Shown one piece after another: positions 24,612-37,185 of a DNA stretch of 64,000 nucleotides (position 1 is the stretch's first letter; every line of letters starts with the position of its first letter). The stretch covers positions 34,008,557-34,072,556 of the forward strand of contig JANCRA010000008.1 of assembly GCA_024362935.1 (NCBI GenBank), written 5' to 3'. Below the pieces are notes generated by a model. It ran no database searches. It was not told where the DNA came from and was given only the letters and a program-made list of their open reading frames with translations. The stretch is from Setophaga petechia (Eukaryota; Chordata; Aves; Passeriformes; Parulidae). A program made the translations under genes and the position numbers.

Positions 24612-27600
24612 AAACAATTTTACAGTGAAATAATCCATTAATGATTTTATTGCCTGTAGATAGTTTAAGTATATATTTTTCTGCATTTTTTTCCTCAGAG
24701 CTTATTTTAACTTAGTTTTGATTTCAGAAAACTATTCATGCAGTCATGCAAACTCTGAAAGGAAAAATCTATAATGAACAATCTCAGCTCTCTGAAAGAG
24801 AGAGTGGACAATCTTCTAATTTAATTTAATTGCCTTTATGCAAACCTAAGAGGTATAGCCATATCTTACCTCCTTAGCAAGATATTCCCATTGCACAAAA
24901 ATACATTTCTTTTTAAATTTGGTTTCTGGCCACAATGTGCTCCTTAGTTATTAAATATATTTGCAGATTTGCTGGAAACTTGAGGAAGAAATTAGTTCCT
25001 GAGATTGTCCTTTCATTTATTAATTTATTCATTTATTTAAAGTCATAGTTTTCTTTAAGTTGATCTATGTCTGTTGTTTACTTCTATGTTGTGTGATATG
25101 TGGAAGAAGATTTACATTGAACTTTTGTTATATGTACGTTGTTTTCATTATATAGACTGCTTGAGAATAGTGCGCTCCTGGGTGATTTTGAACATGCTAC
25201 AGTGAAATGTGAAACTATCGTCCTTGGAAACACCAGCTAGAGGTTTTATGGACTCTGACCAGCTATTCTCTTATCATGAAAAAATTCAGCAGTGTTGAGT
25301 AAAATTACTAGAAGGCAATAAGACTTTGGTTATTATGCTTATCAGTCATTTATCTTTTTGTTTTTCTCTCTTCTTTTTGTTGCAAGTAAAATTCCCAATT
25401 TCAGGAACAATTTATTGAAATCAGGTATTTAGCCATTCATAATCACTTCAATAGAAACGTTTGTTGGACAAGCATCTAGCAATATGACTGAATTCGACAT
25501 TGAGAAATTAATCTGCATGTATGTTACTGAATATTTGAGTTGGCAAAAATCCCTTTATTAGATACATTGTAAAAAGCATGCATTCACAGTTATTGCTGTT
25601 ACTGTTCCATTTCTGTGTCATATGCTTGCTACTTGTAACTTTTATATAAAAATACATAAAATAATGTATAATAATTTCGTACCTTGAGTTTAATGCAATG
25701 TTTTCTTTTACCTAATTTACCAATCCTCAGGAAATTAAGCTCAAAATGTAGTTTCTAGAAACTTGAAACACAGATAAAGCAGAGAAACAACTGTCTTTCA
25801 TCCCTCAATTACTGAACAGAATTCATTAATTTTTAAAGATTTAAATGAATTCATAATAGGTTGATCACCTAATTTCAGTTAAAAGGTTTGTGATAATCTA
25901 TGTATTCCATTCTGTACTCTTAACTAATTTATTTCCATGGCAATTATTAGGAAGTTTGCCTCAGTACTGTAGAGTAGCAGATTTTTATCAGTTACACAAA
26001 TCTTATGGTTGGATTCCAACTCTAGAAATACAGACACAAACCATTTCCTTATGCAAGATGAAATTATGTTTGTAATTCAAGCTGTAAGTATCAATAACCA
26101 ACAGCAAAATCAAAACGGAGAGGTTACGTTTTTATAGAATTACTATTGGTTGAAGAGCTGCTAGTGTGTAAAGTTGAAAGCCTCCTCAGCTAAGAACTCA
26201 ATAGCCATGCATAAAATCATAGTTTCATTATCTATTTAAAGTCCATCTTTCAAGTTCTCTTCCAAAACAAAGCTCAGCTCCTCCTGAATTATCTTGTGTC
26301 ACTCACGGTTGTTAGGTTTTTCTGCATAAAAATATTGCTAGATTTACTAGAAAAATTGTAAATAATTCCATCTATGTTCCTAAACTGTGAGTACATGGGG
26401 AAAAAAGAAAACCTTAAAGACAGACATGAAAAAAGGTGATCTATGTGAGCTATTTAAATATATTATATAATACATAATTTGCATAATTAAAATACAGAAA
26501 ATCTGATTTCTAAAACTGTGACATGATAGTGACATGAGAAGAAGGGTTTCAGATATTTGACTACTTTTATATTTACAAGGTATTTTACGACTATTTTTTA
26601 CCTTGAATGATTTGTTTGTTTTTACATATTAGCTGAAAAACAGTCCTCTGTCTTCTGCAGTCATTGAGAGTCATTGGGTCATCCCTCAGTTACAAGGGTT
26701 TGCAGCATGCACTAATAGTTCATTTCCAGATCAGTATCTCTTCACAAGTTCATAAGATTTATCACTGTTTTTTTCCTTAACCTTTCCAAGTCCTAGCTCA
26801 TCATCCCTTTTTTAAGCATATGTTAAGATATTTGCCACATCCATGTTTAAAGTGGATGCACCCATGCGTCCCTTATAAAATAAATGTAGAATTAAAGGCT
26901 TGCTAAAAAAAAATCAATATACATGCAGACATTTCTATGTATATTTATAGATATTTAGTATTGGAGATAGTGTATAGAATAAGGAAAAATCTAAATATTA
27001 ATTTAGTTTTGAATGAATTACATTGTTCACACATAAATATGCTGAACTTGTTTTTTAAAGTTGCTGTGTTATTATATCTAAGTGCCTAAGTCCTACTGTA
27101 ACATAGAGTTTGTCTAGTCCCTCCTAGACAAGTACACAATATAATTAATTTTAAGATTTTTCCGGTTAAGTGTTAACTGAAAGAACTGAACTGGAGAAGA
27201 CATGGATATTAATAATTATATAGCATGCACACCCTTGCATTCTTTTAAAAATATTTAATTGTGCCACAGAAAAAGGAGGGAGAAACATAAAATGCTGTGT
27301 AAATGGAACAAGTCAAGCAAAGTGAGGATGTTAATTCTTGATCCTGGAAACTCCTTTAGAAACATAGTGCCTAATAGCTAGCTAATATCCTAAAACAAAA
27401 AACATTGTAAGTGCAAAATACATGTATACTGGGGTAACAGGGTCAAATTATATCTATTAATATATAAACAAGAATGAATTCAAACACGACAAAATTCTAT
27501 AATTAAAATGTTTAATTTACAGTAATTGAATTCTTTGTATTGTCAGTGTGAAGAATAGCCTAGTCCCCTGTACGGCAAACAGTAAAGATAATATTTCCTT

Positions 27601-27638
27601 CTTATCATACAATAGTAGGATATCTTAATGTGATCTAT

Positions 27639-27711
27639 GAAACTCAAAATAATAAAATAAAAGGGAGAGTAGACAGGGAAACTCAAAATATTAAAATAAA
27701 AGGGAGAGTAG
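27639..27711. repeat. Tandem duplication, two units of about 39 bp
   Basis: The unit beginning GAAACTCAAAATA and ending AAAGGGAGAGTAG occurs at 27639 and again at 27678 with one or two differences. The duplication creates the open frames seen over it on both strands. Confidence 0.85.
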
Positions 27712-28107
27712 TTGTTGATGGGAGCAAACAGTTTTCCTTTCCTATCAGTATTTTTCATTATTATAAATCCACTTGTTTAAAAACAGAAAGAAAGTTCAAA
27801 CAAGTTTTAAATTTTATGGAAAGGAAGTTTGGGTTAAATTTATGCAGCTGTATGCGTTAATATTGTATTACCCAGTAAATTACTGAGGATTAGCTGAGTT
27901 GCTGGTCCTAGCTTCATGCATTTTATCTCATGTTTGCCTTAAACTAAAACTAAGAATTATATTTTCTAGATAATTTTGGTTTGACTGGTGCAATGAGTGT
28001 GATCTACAGCTATGTTGACATTATGGTTATTTCTTACATACTTTTTAAAAATGAGGTTTTCTTATCATAGTGCATTGAAATATTGTTTCTAGTTTTGTGG
28101 TCTGTTT

Positions 28108-28120
28108 TTTTTTTTTTTCC
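28108..28120. repeat. T homopolymer run
   Basis: A run of about 13 T bases in AT-rich sequence, with no retroelement recognised beside it. Confidence 0.7.
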
Positions 28121-31100
28121 TCTCTATGGATACAGTATTATGAATATACTTTTTGCATGATAGTTGAACAGCCACATCCAGCCTTTTTTCTCTGCTCTGG
28201 GAAATATGGTCATTGCAATTTTCAAGGATATCTGCAGTATCATTTAAAAAACTCAGGAAGTTCATATTGTAAGTCATCCTCATTTAAACTTTTTCTATCT
28301 TCAAAATTCTAAAAACAGCTTGGAAAAAAAATACTCTGATAAATGTTTGCACCTCATCCTTCAATTTTTCTCAAGTTTTAAGCTGGCGATATTCTCTTGC
28401 ACCTATCAACAATCTAGCCAGTGAAAGGGAATAAGAGAAAGTAGGAAGATTTCTTGTTAAAGAGAAATTGTTAGCCCCCATACCCTCCCACACCCCTCAA
28501 AAAAAAAAAAAAACAGACAAAAGAAAAACAGAAAGGTAGTAAAATTAGAAGAAGAATATAAAGGACTTTTGCTCATACCTATTCCCAGATTTGCAAACAT
28601 TTTTAGGACAGATAAATTCTTTAACCACCAAATGAAAGCATTCTGTTCATGTCCAGCTCTTAAAGACATAATTAATACTTCACAGAACACTGTCCTACAA
28701 ACAAAATTTGGGTTTTTTGGTGTTTCTTCTACTTTATGTGTTAATCTCCTTGCTACTACAAAGATATTTTAGCTGAGAGAGCACAGCTGAAGTATACAGG
28801 TTTATACAAAGGATAAAAGCTGCACCATTCAAAACTCTTTTGAACATAGAAGTTTATATCTGATCTGAAAATATCTCCTCATTTGTGGCTCAGCACTTGA
28901 TGTGAAGTCTTACATTCACAACTCCACTGCTCTTCATCATTACCTTAGGATCATCTCTCTACTCTTTGATGATCACTTTACATCTTTATCACTTACTGCC
29001 TTTCATTTCTGTCCACAGTGAGTTTAGTTCCAGTTTAGTTCTGTTCCCATCTCACCTCAAAATTCACTGAAAATGCTGGAGTCCTGCCAGCTCTCTGCCT
29101 TTGTGTTACCCTTGAATCCACCACTTCTTTTCCCATCTGTCACTTTAGAGCCATCTTAATCATACCTTGTCTGCAAACAGCAAAACAAAAAATTGAGAAC
29201 TCATCATGTCCTAATCACCCTCACTTTATGTAAAACAAGAAAAGCTATGAAGGTGCACTGGAATGGACAGGAGGGTGGGCTCGTCAGGGTGTACTGGGTC
29301 TGCATTTTAATGACTGTGCATCAGTGTTGTCTGCCTCCATGTGTTGGCATGACTGCTCCTGTGATAGCCATACCTCAGATTTCATTCACCATTTTTCTTC
29401 TCCCAGTTAACACCATTGTCAAACCGTGTCCAGCACTTCTATTTTTTCTTCTGTGCTGTATTTATATTAGTGTGTATCTCCACACAACATAAATCTGTGT
29501 CATTGCCTCCTTCACATACCAGCCTAGCAAACACCTGCCGATGGTGTGGCAGAGGTAAGGTATGAACAGCAAGGTAAGAACATCAGCTACCAGAAGAAGC
29601 AGGAGTTGCTGCTTCCATCCATTTTCATTCCCAGGAAAAGGAATTGTGCTGATCCACAATCTCCAAACAAGGTCACTGTGGGAAAAAAGGGAAGCTGCTA
29701 TCCTCTTCAAGCAATGGATCCTAGCTGGGAGAAGAGAGATTAATTAAGAAGCCCTTGATGAAAAAATGGAAAGAGTAAGACTGCTTAGATTTCTTTACCA
29801 GAGTAACAGGCCTGATCAACTCTGTGCAGCATCATTTCATCCCTTCATTCTCAGATAAAGGAAAACTGTGGTTCAAGTCTTCTTTATCCCAAGGAGAAGG
29901 ATGCTACAACTGTGAGTACAAATCATATTCAGACCTCTGGAAGGACTTAAAAGCTTCCTTCATAAATGTAGGCAGACAAGGACTTGGCCTATGAGGGTAG
30001 TCGTGTGCTGCTACATTCAGCATCTGTAACATTGAGTTATTTAGATCTTTTAAGTTTTCCATTCTTCAGTCAGTCCTGCAGAAAGGTATGTAATAAACAG
30101 ACTAAGCTAATTAAAAAATGGTGGCTTTACAGGAAAGCAATTACTTGATATTTAGTTTAGTTGGATGTAAAAATACTTGTGTGAAAAAGATCAACAGCTA
30201 TTGTGAAAAAAATAGGTGCTTTTCTTTTTCAAAGATGCTAGATTAATGTATCTGGTTAAATGAACCATTCAGCTGGATCAACTGCATCACTAAATGAACA
30301 CACTTTTCATCTGAGATTTTACTTGTAAAAGTGCAGTGTCTGATTCATACTTTAGTCATATCCTTCTAGATCCTGTTTTTTTTTCTGAGTTCAGTGAAAG
30401 TTTTAGTTAGGAAAAATCAGTTTGCTGAAAGTGAAGGATTTCCACTATCTTTAGTGAAGCCAAAAATTTGATTTATACTGGGTAAGGAGAGCTTCATTCT
30501 CATTTCTCTGTGCTAGAGGAGTTTTTAACACAAGTCATCTACTCTTTCTCTTTGTTTTAAAAATCAGTAATTTAAAGAAAATTTAATGTTCCATATTTAG
30601 ACTACCCATATAAGTTTGAAAAGAGAAGTTAACAATGAAAGAAAAGATTAGAAATCTAAAGTAAGCTTATTTTCCCAGTGATCGAAGCAAAAATAATATT
30701 TCCAGAAGTTATAGTTGAACCCTTGGTTACTATACAAGTCCAATCCTAGCCCTAATTTTTAAAATAAATTTCATAATATCATAAGATAAAATTCAGCTCA
30801 GGAATGAGTGATTTTATATTTGTATATCAATTTAAAATTTAAAAATTAACATTTAAAAATATGTAAGGTGCTGATGTCCTTTACTTTAAGCACAACTTAT
30901 TTTGCTGGTCAGAAAGAATTACTGTCTTTCTTTCTTTTATTTCAGAGACAAGTCTCTGCATTTTGAGTTTTCCTTGCCAAATGGAAGACATTTTTAATTT
31001 CTTTCCAGCGTTTTCACTCCCACATTCTACTGACTAGTTTTGGTGCAGAAAACACCCATGGGGTGATTTTGTTTGATATTCTGAGCATATCTGGCACCAC

Positions 31101-34100
31101 TTTAGTAATGAAACAGTACATTACAGCTCTGCCTGCAGGAAGAATTTCTTCAACTGTTATCTAAGTTGCATGGCCGAGATCCAGGCCCAGAGACTTGTGC
31201 TGTCATTTGAGAATAACTTCAGTGACATAAAGTATCTTGTTAACTTTTAGTATCTTGGTAGAAAGTTCTACACTAATCTTGGCAAATATTATTTCACTGG
31301 AAATAATTTAAATCTTACATTTTTAAAATGTCAACATGAAATCTCCATTTGTTCATACTACCAGCTCTTTGATGATTGAAAAAGAGAGTAATGTTAACAT
31401 GGAAAACTTTTAGTTCATAGCAGAAAGCAGCAAAGATTTTGTGACATTTTTATTAAATATGCAACAGTTTTCAGATCTGGGATTTTTTTATCCTTTAATT
31501 CAGCTAGGATTCTTAGTTTTACTCCTCAATTTTGTGATGCAAACTTCGTAACCTTTATGTGTCTATCAGATTAGCATCTCTTTTGCAATTCAGTAGCTTA
31601 CAGGGACTCAAAAGGAAAAAAAACCCTGTGCTGGCATATAGTGTACAGATTTATAAAAAAGTCTATCAAATGTCATTAGAGTTTATCTGGATCACAATGT
31701 GCTGCTAGAAAATTATTAGATTAGAGATGCATAAAAATATAAATAGGAAATTACTCTAGAAGTTCTGCACAATTTTAGTTTTGTAAGATTTTATTATTCA
31801 ACTGGATTTGGTCAAAAGAGAAATCTCAACAGGCATAAACTTTTATGGAAACCTCAACAGGGACATAAACTTTATATAACATGAAAATTTTAAACACACA
31901 TCAGTTTGGAGTATATGCAGTAAAAAGTAAGGGAACATTTAGAAACTTTTTTAATGCTTTGAGAAAATGAGTGCTTCTTCTGTCTCAGAATTAATCAAAC
32001 AGATTTTCCACCAGCTCCTTTCTATACAATCTTTGCATGGTGGTGAACAATCCATTTAAATGGGAGGTATAAAATGCAATATTTTAGAAGGTACAGAAGT
32101 AGATCATGGTAGCGAAAATTTTTAGAAGTATGGTGTGTGATTCTGAACCTAGCAAATACACCTTGAAATACTGCAAAATTTTAGTCTCTTTGATTTCCTT
32201 AGTATAAGGCATATGATTTAAAGCTGTGACATACCAAGGGCATAATAGCCAATTAAGTAAATGGGAAATTTCTCTCTTACAGTTCCTGGATCAGAATCTT
32301 GTGATTCAGCCTCTGAGGCTCAGCAGCCTCTGCTGCTTGTGGCGCTAAATGAGCTGATGGTTCGGAAGGATCCTTCTGACGGACTCTTACTGTTTTTGTT
32401 AGGACTACAAAATCCACCTCCAGCTATGATGGTAATAACAGAAGTTAGTGGGTGATGAAAACTTTGGTTCAGTTAACCTTTAACATAGCTGTAGTGCATT
32501 TTATTTGTCTTTACATTTTACCAAATCAAAGTAGAAATTAGAGGTTAGCTAATTTACTTTGAAATACATTCTATCACTCTCTCTGGATTTTTGTTAGTAT
32601 TCTTGAAACCTGTTCGCTGATAAATAACTACCAAATGTTTCTTATTTTATGCCATGGCTCAAATGACATTTAGCTTGAGAATGATGTTCTGAAGATTTAA
32701 ATTTTGTTGTTTTACCTCACCACTTGACATTTATTAACATTTCAAAGCTCTCCAGCCTCTCAGGATCTGCTATCCAGTTTGAAACTGATTTTTGTCAGTG
32801 CTGAATACCAGCCGTGTCAGAAGAAAGGAGAAAAACTTTTCACCAGAAGGTTACCAATCCATTTTCTCAATGAGAAGAACAATCTGAGTACTAGAGCCAT
32901 GTGGGGACTTCTACTGCCAGGTGGAAAAAACCCCTAACATTTCAATTCACCAGGCTGTATTTTTGCTATGTGAAAACAGTCCTTGTCTTCAATTTCAAAG
33001 CTATTGAAGAGAACATGGAAGTCAAAGAGGATGATAAGGGAAAAAAGAAGCAAAACCCCAGCACTAGTAAGTAAATAAATAATTGTACACTTGTGCTTAA
33101 AATTAATGTACAAAATAATATTGGGTGGAGCCACTTCTTTTCCTTTTGGATAATTTGCCAATCTTCTAATGAGTTTATGGAGAGTGTTTTTAGACCTGGA
33201 TCAGGCATTGTCTGCTAACACTTTAGTTAAGTTGTCTTCATCTACTTCTAGGATTTATGGACTCTCTAAATTCCTAAAATGCTGTTAAAAGGGTTTAGAA
33301 AGACAGGTCTGACAATTTCCACTACTTCACTTTTTTTATAAATCATATCTAGATCATATATAGATCACAGGAACTACAATATGGAACTCCTGTTGAGCCT
33401 AGAAAAACACTGCATAGCTATGGCATCTAGTCAGTATTGTAATCATAGAGCATTGTTTCAAAAATGGGGCAAAATACAATGCTGTTTTATAATGTCCCAT
33501 TCAAGGATGCAATCCACAAAACCCTAGAAAAGGACCTTGTAAAGAAAAGGCAGTACAGAGTCACCTCTAAGGAGGTTTCCTTTGCCCTTTTTCATATGCT
33601 GATTTCTACAATAATTTTCAAACATGAAGGAGAAAGGGAGAAAAAATGCATAAAAGAGATTTTTTCTTTTATGATAATAGTAATGCTTATCTCTGCATCT
33701 ACTGCTTGGGTAATGTATTGTTTGGGGAGAATTCTGTGCTGCTATAGACTTTCAATCATAACATGCAAGGATGATGCTTATGCAAGCCTTCCCCAAGATC
33801 ATTATTGAAGTTTCATAAAATTCATAAATGCAATAAATGTGAAATGGCAATATTGCAGCATTTTGACATTGTTGATTTCAGCAGGAAATTCATTTTATAT
33901 TAAAAAAATTGCAGAAAGCTCAAGTCTGAACAAAAGTCATGAATCTCTCCCCACTCCAAGTCATGCATATTATGGAGTTTAATACTGAAGAATTTGTTAA
34001 AATATGGTGCCTATGCTGACATGTGCAATCAATTTTCTATTGTGGCATGCTTTCCATGCTTATTATGCACATCTCCCAGATACATGGGTATTCTATTATG

Positions 34101-35959
34101 AACACAGGAGTTTGTATGTCCCCAGACAGCAATAAGCAGTCATCAGCTTGCTGAAAACTGCAAATGTGCCCAATCTAATGCTGCAAGTATTTGGACTGAT
34201 ATTACACAAAGAAGTTGGACAGAGAAATATAAAGAAAACCTTTCATCTGCTTCTGGAATATTTTATTGTTGGCATTAAAAATGTATTTCAATTTATATGA
34301 TGATGAACATATATTAAAAAGACTTATCTGTTCACTTTCTGAAGGTGCTGGCAGTGCTTTATTCTGGGGGAAAAAAGATGCAGCTAAAATATCATGATGT
34401 TTAGGAAATATTTGTTCAACCAGCTCATGACTAAGGAAACTCCACCCTAACTTTATTTGTATTTTGTTATTGATTTCTGTGTCTTAAATCCCTCTTCACG
34501 AATGTTAGTCAAAAGTATTTAATATCTCTAAGCTGAATCTTGGTTGAAATTTTGGAGGGTTGAACCTTTTCTGGCTTAAGCACAATAGAAGCCAAAGGAA
34601 AGATGGGCACTTGTCATTTCCCCAAGTCTGTGCCACTGCAGGGAGACTCAGGAAGGAAACAGCCTCATCTGAAAAACTTCAGGAGGTTTTAGACTCCTCA
34701 ACCTATCAGAAACCAAAGCACTGTAAATAAAGTCCCGCTTTTGTAAAATGCTTCTTTTACTGTCATCAAAAAACCCCCAAAAACATGAGAGGCACATTAA
34801 GGCTGTCTGACATTCTTCTAATTTATTAGTAGCTGATTGCTCATCTGCATTCATTTTCATGAAACTCTGAAACTGATCTGGGAGGTTTCAAGCTTAGCCT
34901 GCCACATGAAAGAAAATGGTCTCTAATCAGTGGGCCAAGGAATGGGTCACCTCTTTGCTCCTTTCATTTTCCTTATTAATATAATGAACGTTCGTCTTTA
35001 AAAAGAAAAGAAATAATTCTCACATGAGCTATTTAACAGAGAATTATACAAGAACAACTACAGTGTTGTGCTTCAGGCAATTAGTTTTAGAATTTTTTTC
35101 CATTAAGCTGAATTCACAGCTTCAGGAAACAATATCTGAAATCTTACCGTTGAAGGCAGTCTCTGATACTGCTTTTGTCTTTCCATGTTTAAATTCTGCT
35201 ATTCCAATAGAATTTGGGAGCTCCTGCTTCTGAGGGATGTAAGAAAATCCCTTGAGAAGAGATGCTTCACAACACATGCCTTACACAGCAGCCACGCCTC
35301 CTATCCATGCAGTCTCTCTCACAGATGACCAAGTCACAGAGGCAGTAGTAACCAGCAGCAGCTGGAGGAAAAAGACCCTGAGGGGGTGTTGAAAAGGGAA
35401 ATTGAGGTCTTTTCCTAGTGCATTATTGCTGCTGCTTTACCAGTAATAACTGATAAGTCATCTTGCAAACAGTAAAAGGGAGAGAAGTTTTCATTTTCAG
35501 CCCCTCCTTATGTGAATTTACACCTTATCTGAGTTTACAGCAAATGCTGACTGGCAGAGGGGATTATAAACACAGTAGTGATCTTTTCCTATCAACTAAT
35601 CTTTCATTTTCACTTATTTTTTAGAGGACAGTTCCATATTTTTTGTGTTTAAATAGACCTACCCTACCTCCAAGGTTTTTAGACACCTCAGGTTTTAGTG
35701 CAGGACAGGTTTTAAACACTTCAGTTGAGCAGTCAGTTTCTACTGGAAAGCTCAGTGTCCAGTATTGTTATTTAAATGAATTTATAGTCAAAACTACTCT
35801 CCTCATGAATACTTATTTCTTTTGAACCAGGTCAAAACAAACTCAATTGACTGCCTCTGTGACGAATTTCAATAAATCTTTCTTATTTCTTTTTGCTAAA
35901 ATGGGAAGATGAAGGAAAGAAGGTAGCATATTTTATCTGAAGTCAGTTTCTAATTCAAT

Positions 35960-36030
35960 TAGAGCTTCATCTTGGCCCCATTGAACTCACTGGGCTTTTT
36001 GCCACTGAATTTAATAAGGTTAGAATCAGA
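35960..36030. repeat. Old interspersed repeat of the 'CCCATTGAAGTCAATGGG' type, copy 1
   Basis: The segment CCCCATTGAACTCACTGGG followed by GCCACTGAATTTAATAAGG matches the inverted 'CATTGAAGTCAATGG / CCATTGACTTCAATG' core that I recognise from old repeats in reptile and bird genomes. A better-preserved copy is at 40405-40485. The family name is not certain. Confidence 0.55.
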
Positions 36031-36824
36031 ATCATAACATGCAGCTTCTTATTTCTTCCAGATAACCAATTAAAATATTAAATATCTCAGGGTGAACATT
36101 TCCTTCTCGTCCACATGTTCTTTGATATTGTGTTATTGCTTTTTTGTCTGTCCTTCTGTAACTTTTAATTAAGAGTTCCTTTGTGTGCAGGTAAAGGGAG
36201 GCTGCTTTATTTTAAAACTTTTCAGGATATGCTTTAGTTTTGATGGTTTCTAAAGAGAGAAAAAGCAGGAACATTATTTTTTTCCTAGTGGAGGTTTAAT
36301 CTACCAAATGTGCTTGCTTGAGGTTGAATTGGGAAATGAGATGATGAATAAGGGGTATGAGAGCAAACATACATTTTCTCTCCTCTTTTAATTTAATAAA
36401 GAAAAAAAGGGAAAAACGTATTTCATTATTAAGAATCCTTGTTCATGAGACTCTCCAGAAAAAATAAACCTCCATTATATTTAACAAAATGGTCGTTGTG
36501 AAAACTAGATTATTATTACTGATAGTTGGATTAATTTCTGAAGCCTTATTACATTTATCCATTCATTTTTTTTAAATCTATCAGATCAGTGCTTACACCA
36601 GGGAGAACTGAAAATAAGGCCTTTTGGTCCAATTTTTTGTCATTTGTTGCTATCCCTGACAATACAGGTAAAAGGAATATGATATCAGGGACTGAAGATT
36701 CAGATAAGAGCTTGAAGCAGGACATGTGGGCAAAGCAGCACCTCTAAAACATTCCTGAATGTTGGTCTATTCTTACACAAAGAAGGAAGCTATTTCAGTG
36801 GTGAGGAGAAGAAAGGAAAGGGAA
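36031..36824. other. Non-coding sequence before the CR1 fragment
   Basis: AT-rich intergenic sequence. Nothing recognised. Confidence 0.6.
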
Positions 36825-37185
36825 TGTGGGGGCTGAGGGGGGACCCCATTGCTCTCTAAAACTGCCTGAAAGGAGGTTGTGGTAATGTGAGAGTCAGTCA
36901 CTGCTGTCATTTTTTAGTTAAAGAATGTGAAGAAACGGCCTTAAGTTGTGCAAGGGAAAGTCCCAATTAGATATTATAAAAAGGTTTAGCACTGAGAATG
37001 ATGGTTAATCACTGAAATAAGTTGCCCAGGGACGTTGTGGAGTCACCCTCTCTGGAAGTGTTCAAGAGGAGTCCAGGTTTCTCACTTGGGGATATGGTTT
37101 AGGGGTGATTATGGTGCTGTGAGGCTGATGGCTGGACTAGATGATCTTGGAAGCCTCTGACAATATTTATGATTCTGTGTGTTTC
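36825..37185 (+). mobile_element. CR1 LINE 3' end
   Basis: The sequence matches the 3' end of avian CR1 on the plus strand. It contains a CCTGAAAGGAGGTTGTGG word, then GGCCTTAAGTTGTGCAAGGG, GTTGCCCAGGGACGTTGTGG and GGCTGGACTAGATGATCTTGG, and ends in a decayed ATTCTGTG-type tail near 37170. It is 5' truncated, as is usual for CR1. Confidence 0.93.

Larger units (their letters stand above)
23922..35959. other. NETO1 3' flank or 3'UTR intron; no gene recognised
   Basis: About 12 kb of AT-rich sequence with no coding exon, RNA gene or assignable mobile element. It holds TA/GTA-rich simple DNA at 24549-24611, a 39-bp tandem duplication at 27639-27711, a T run at 28108-28120 and an A run near 28499-28513. 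If the donor at 23922 is used, part of it is a 3'UTR intron. Confidence 0.6.

Noticed and set aside
33464..33808. Open frame of about 114 codons on the + strand
   Set aside because: No recognisable domain, no CR1 or ERV similarity and no flanking splice signals that make sense. Consistent with a chance frame in 40 kb of non-coding DNA.
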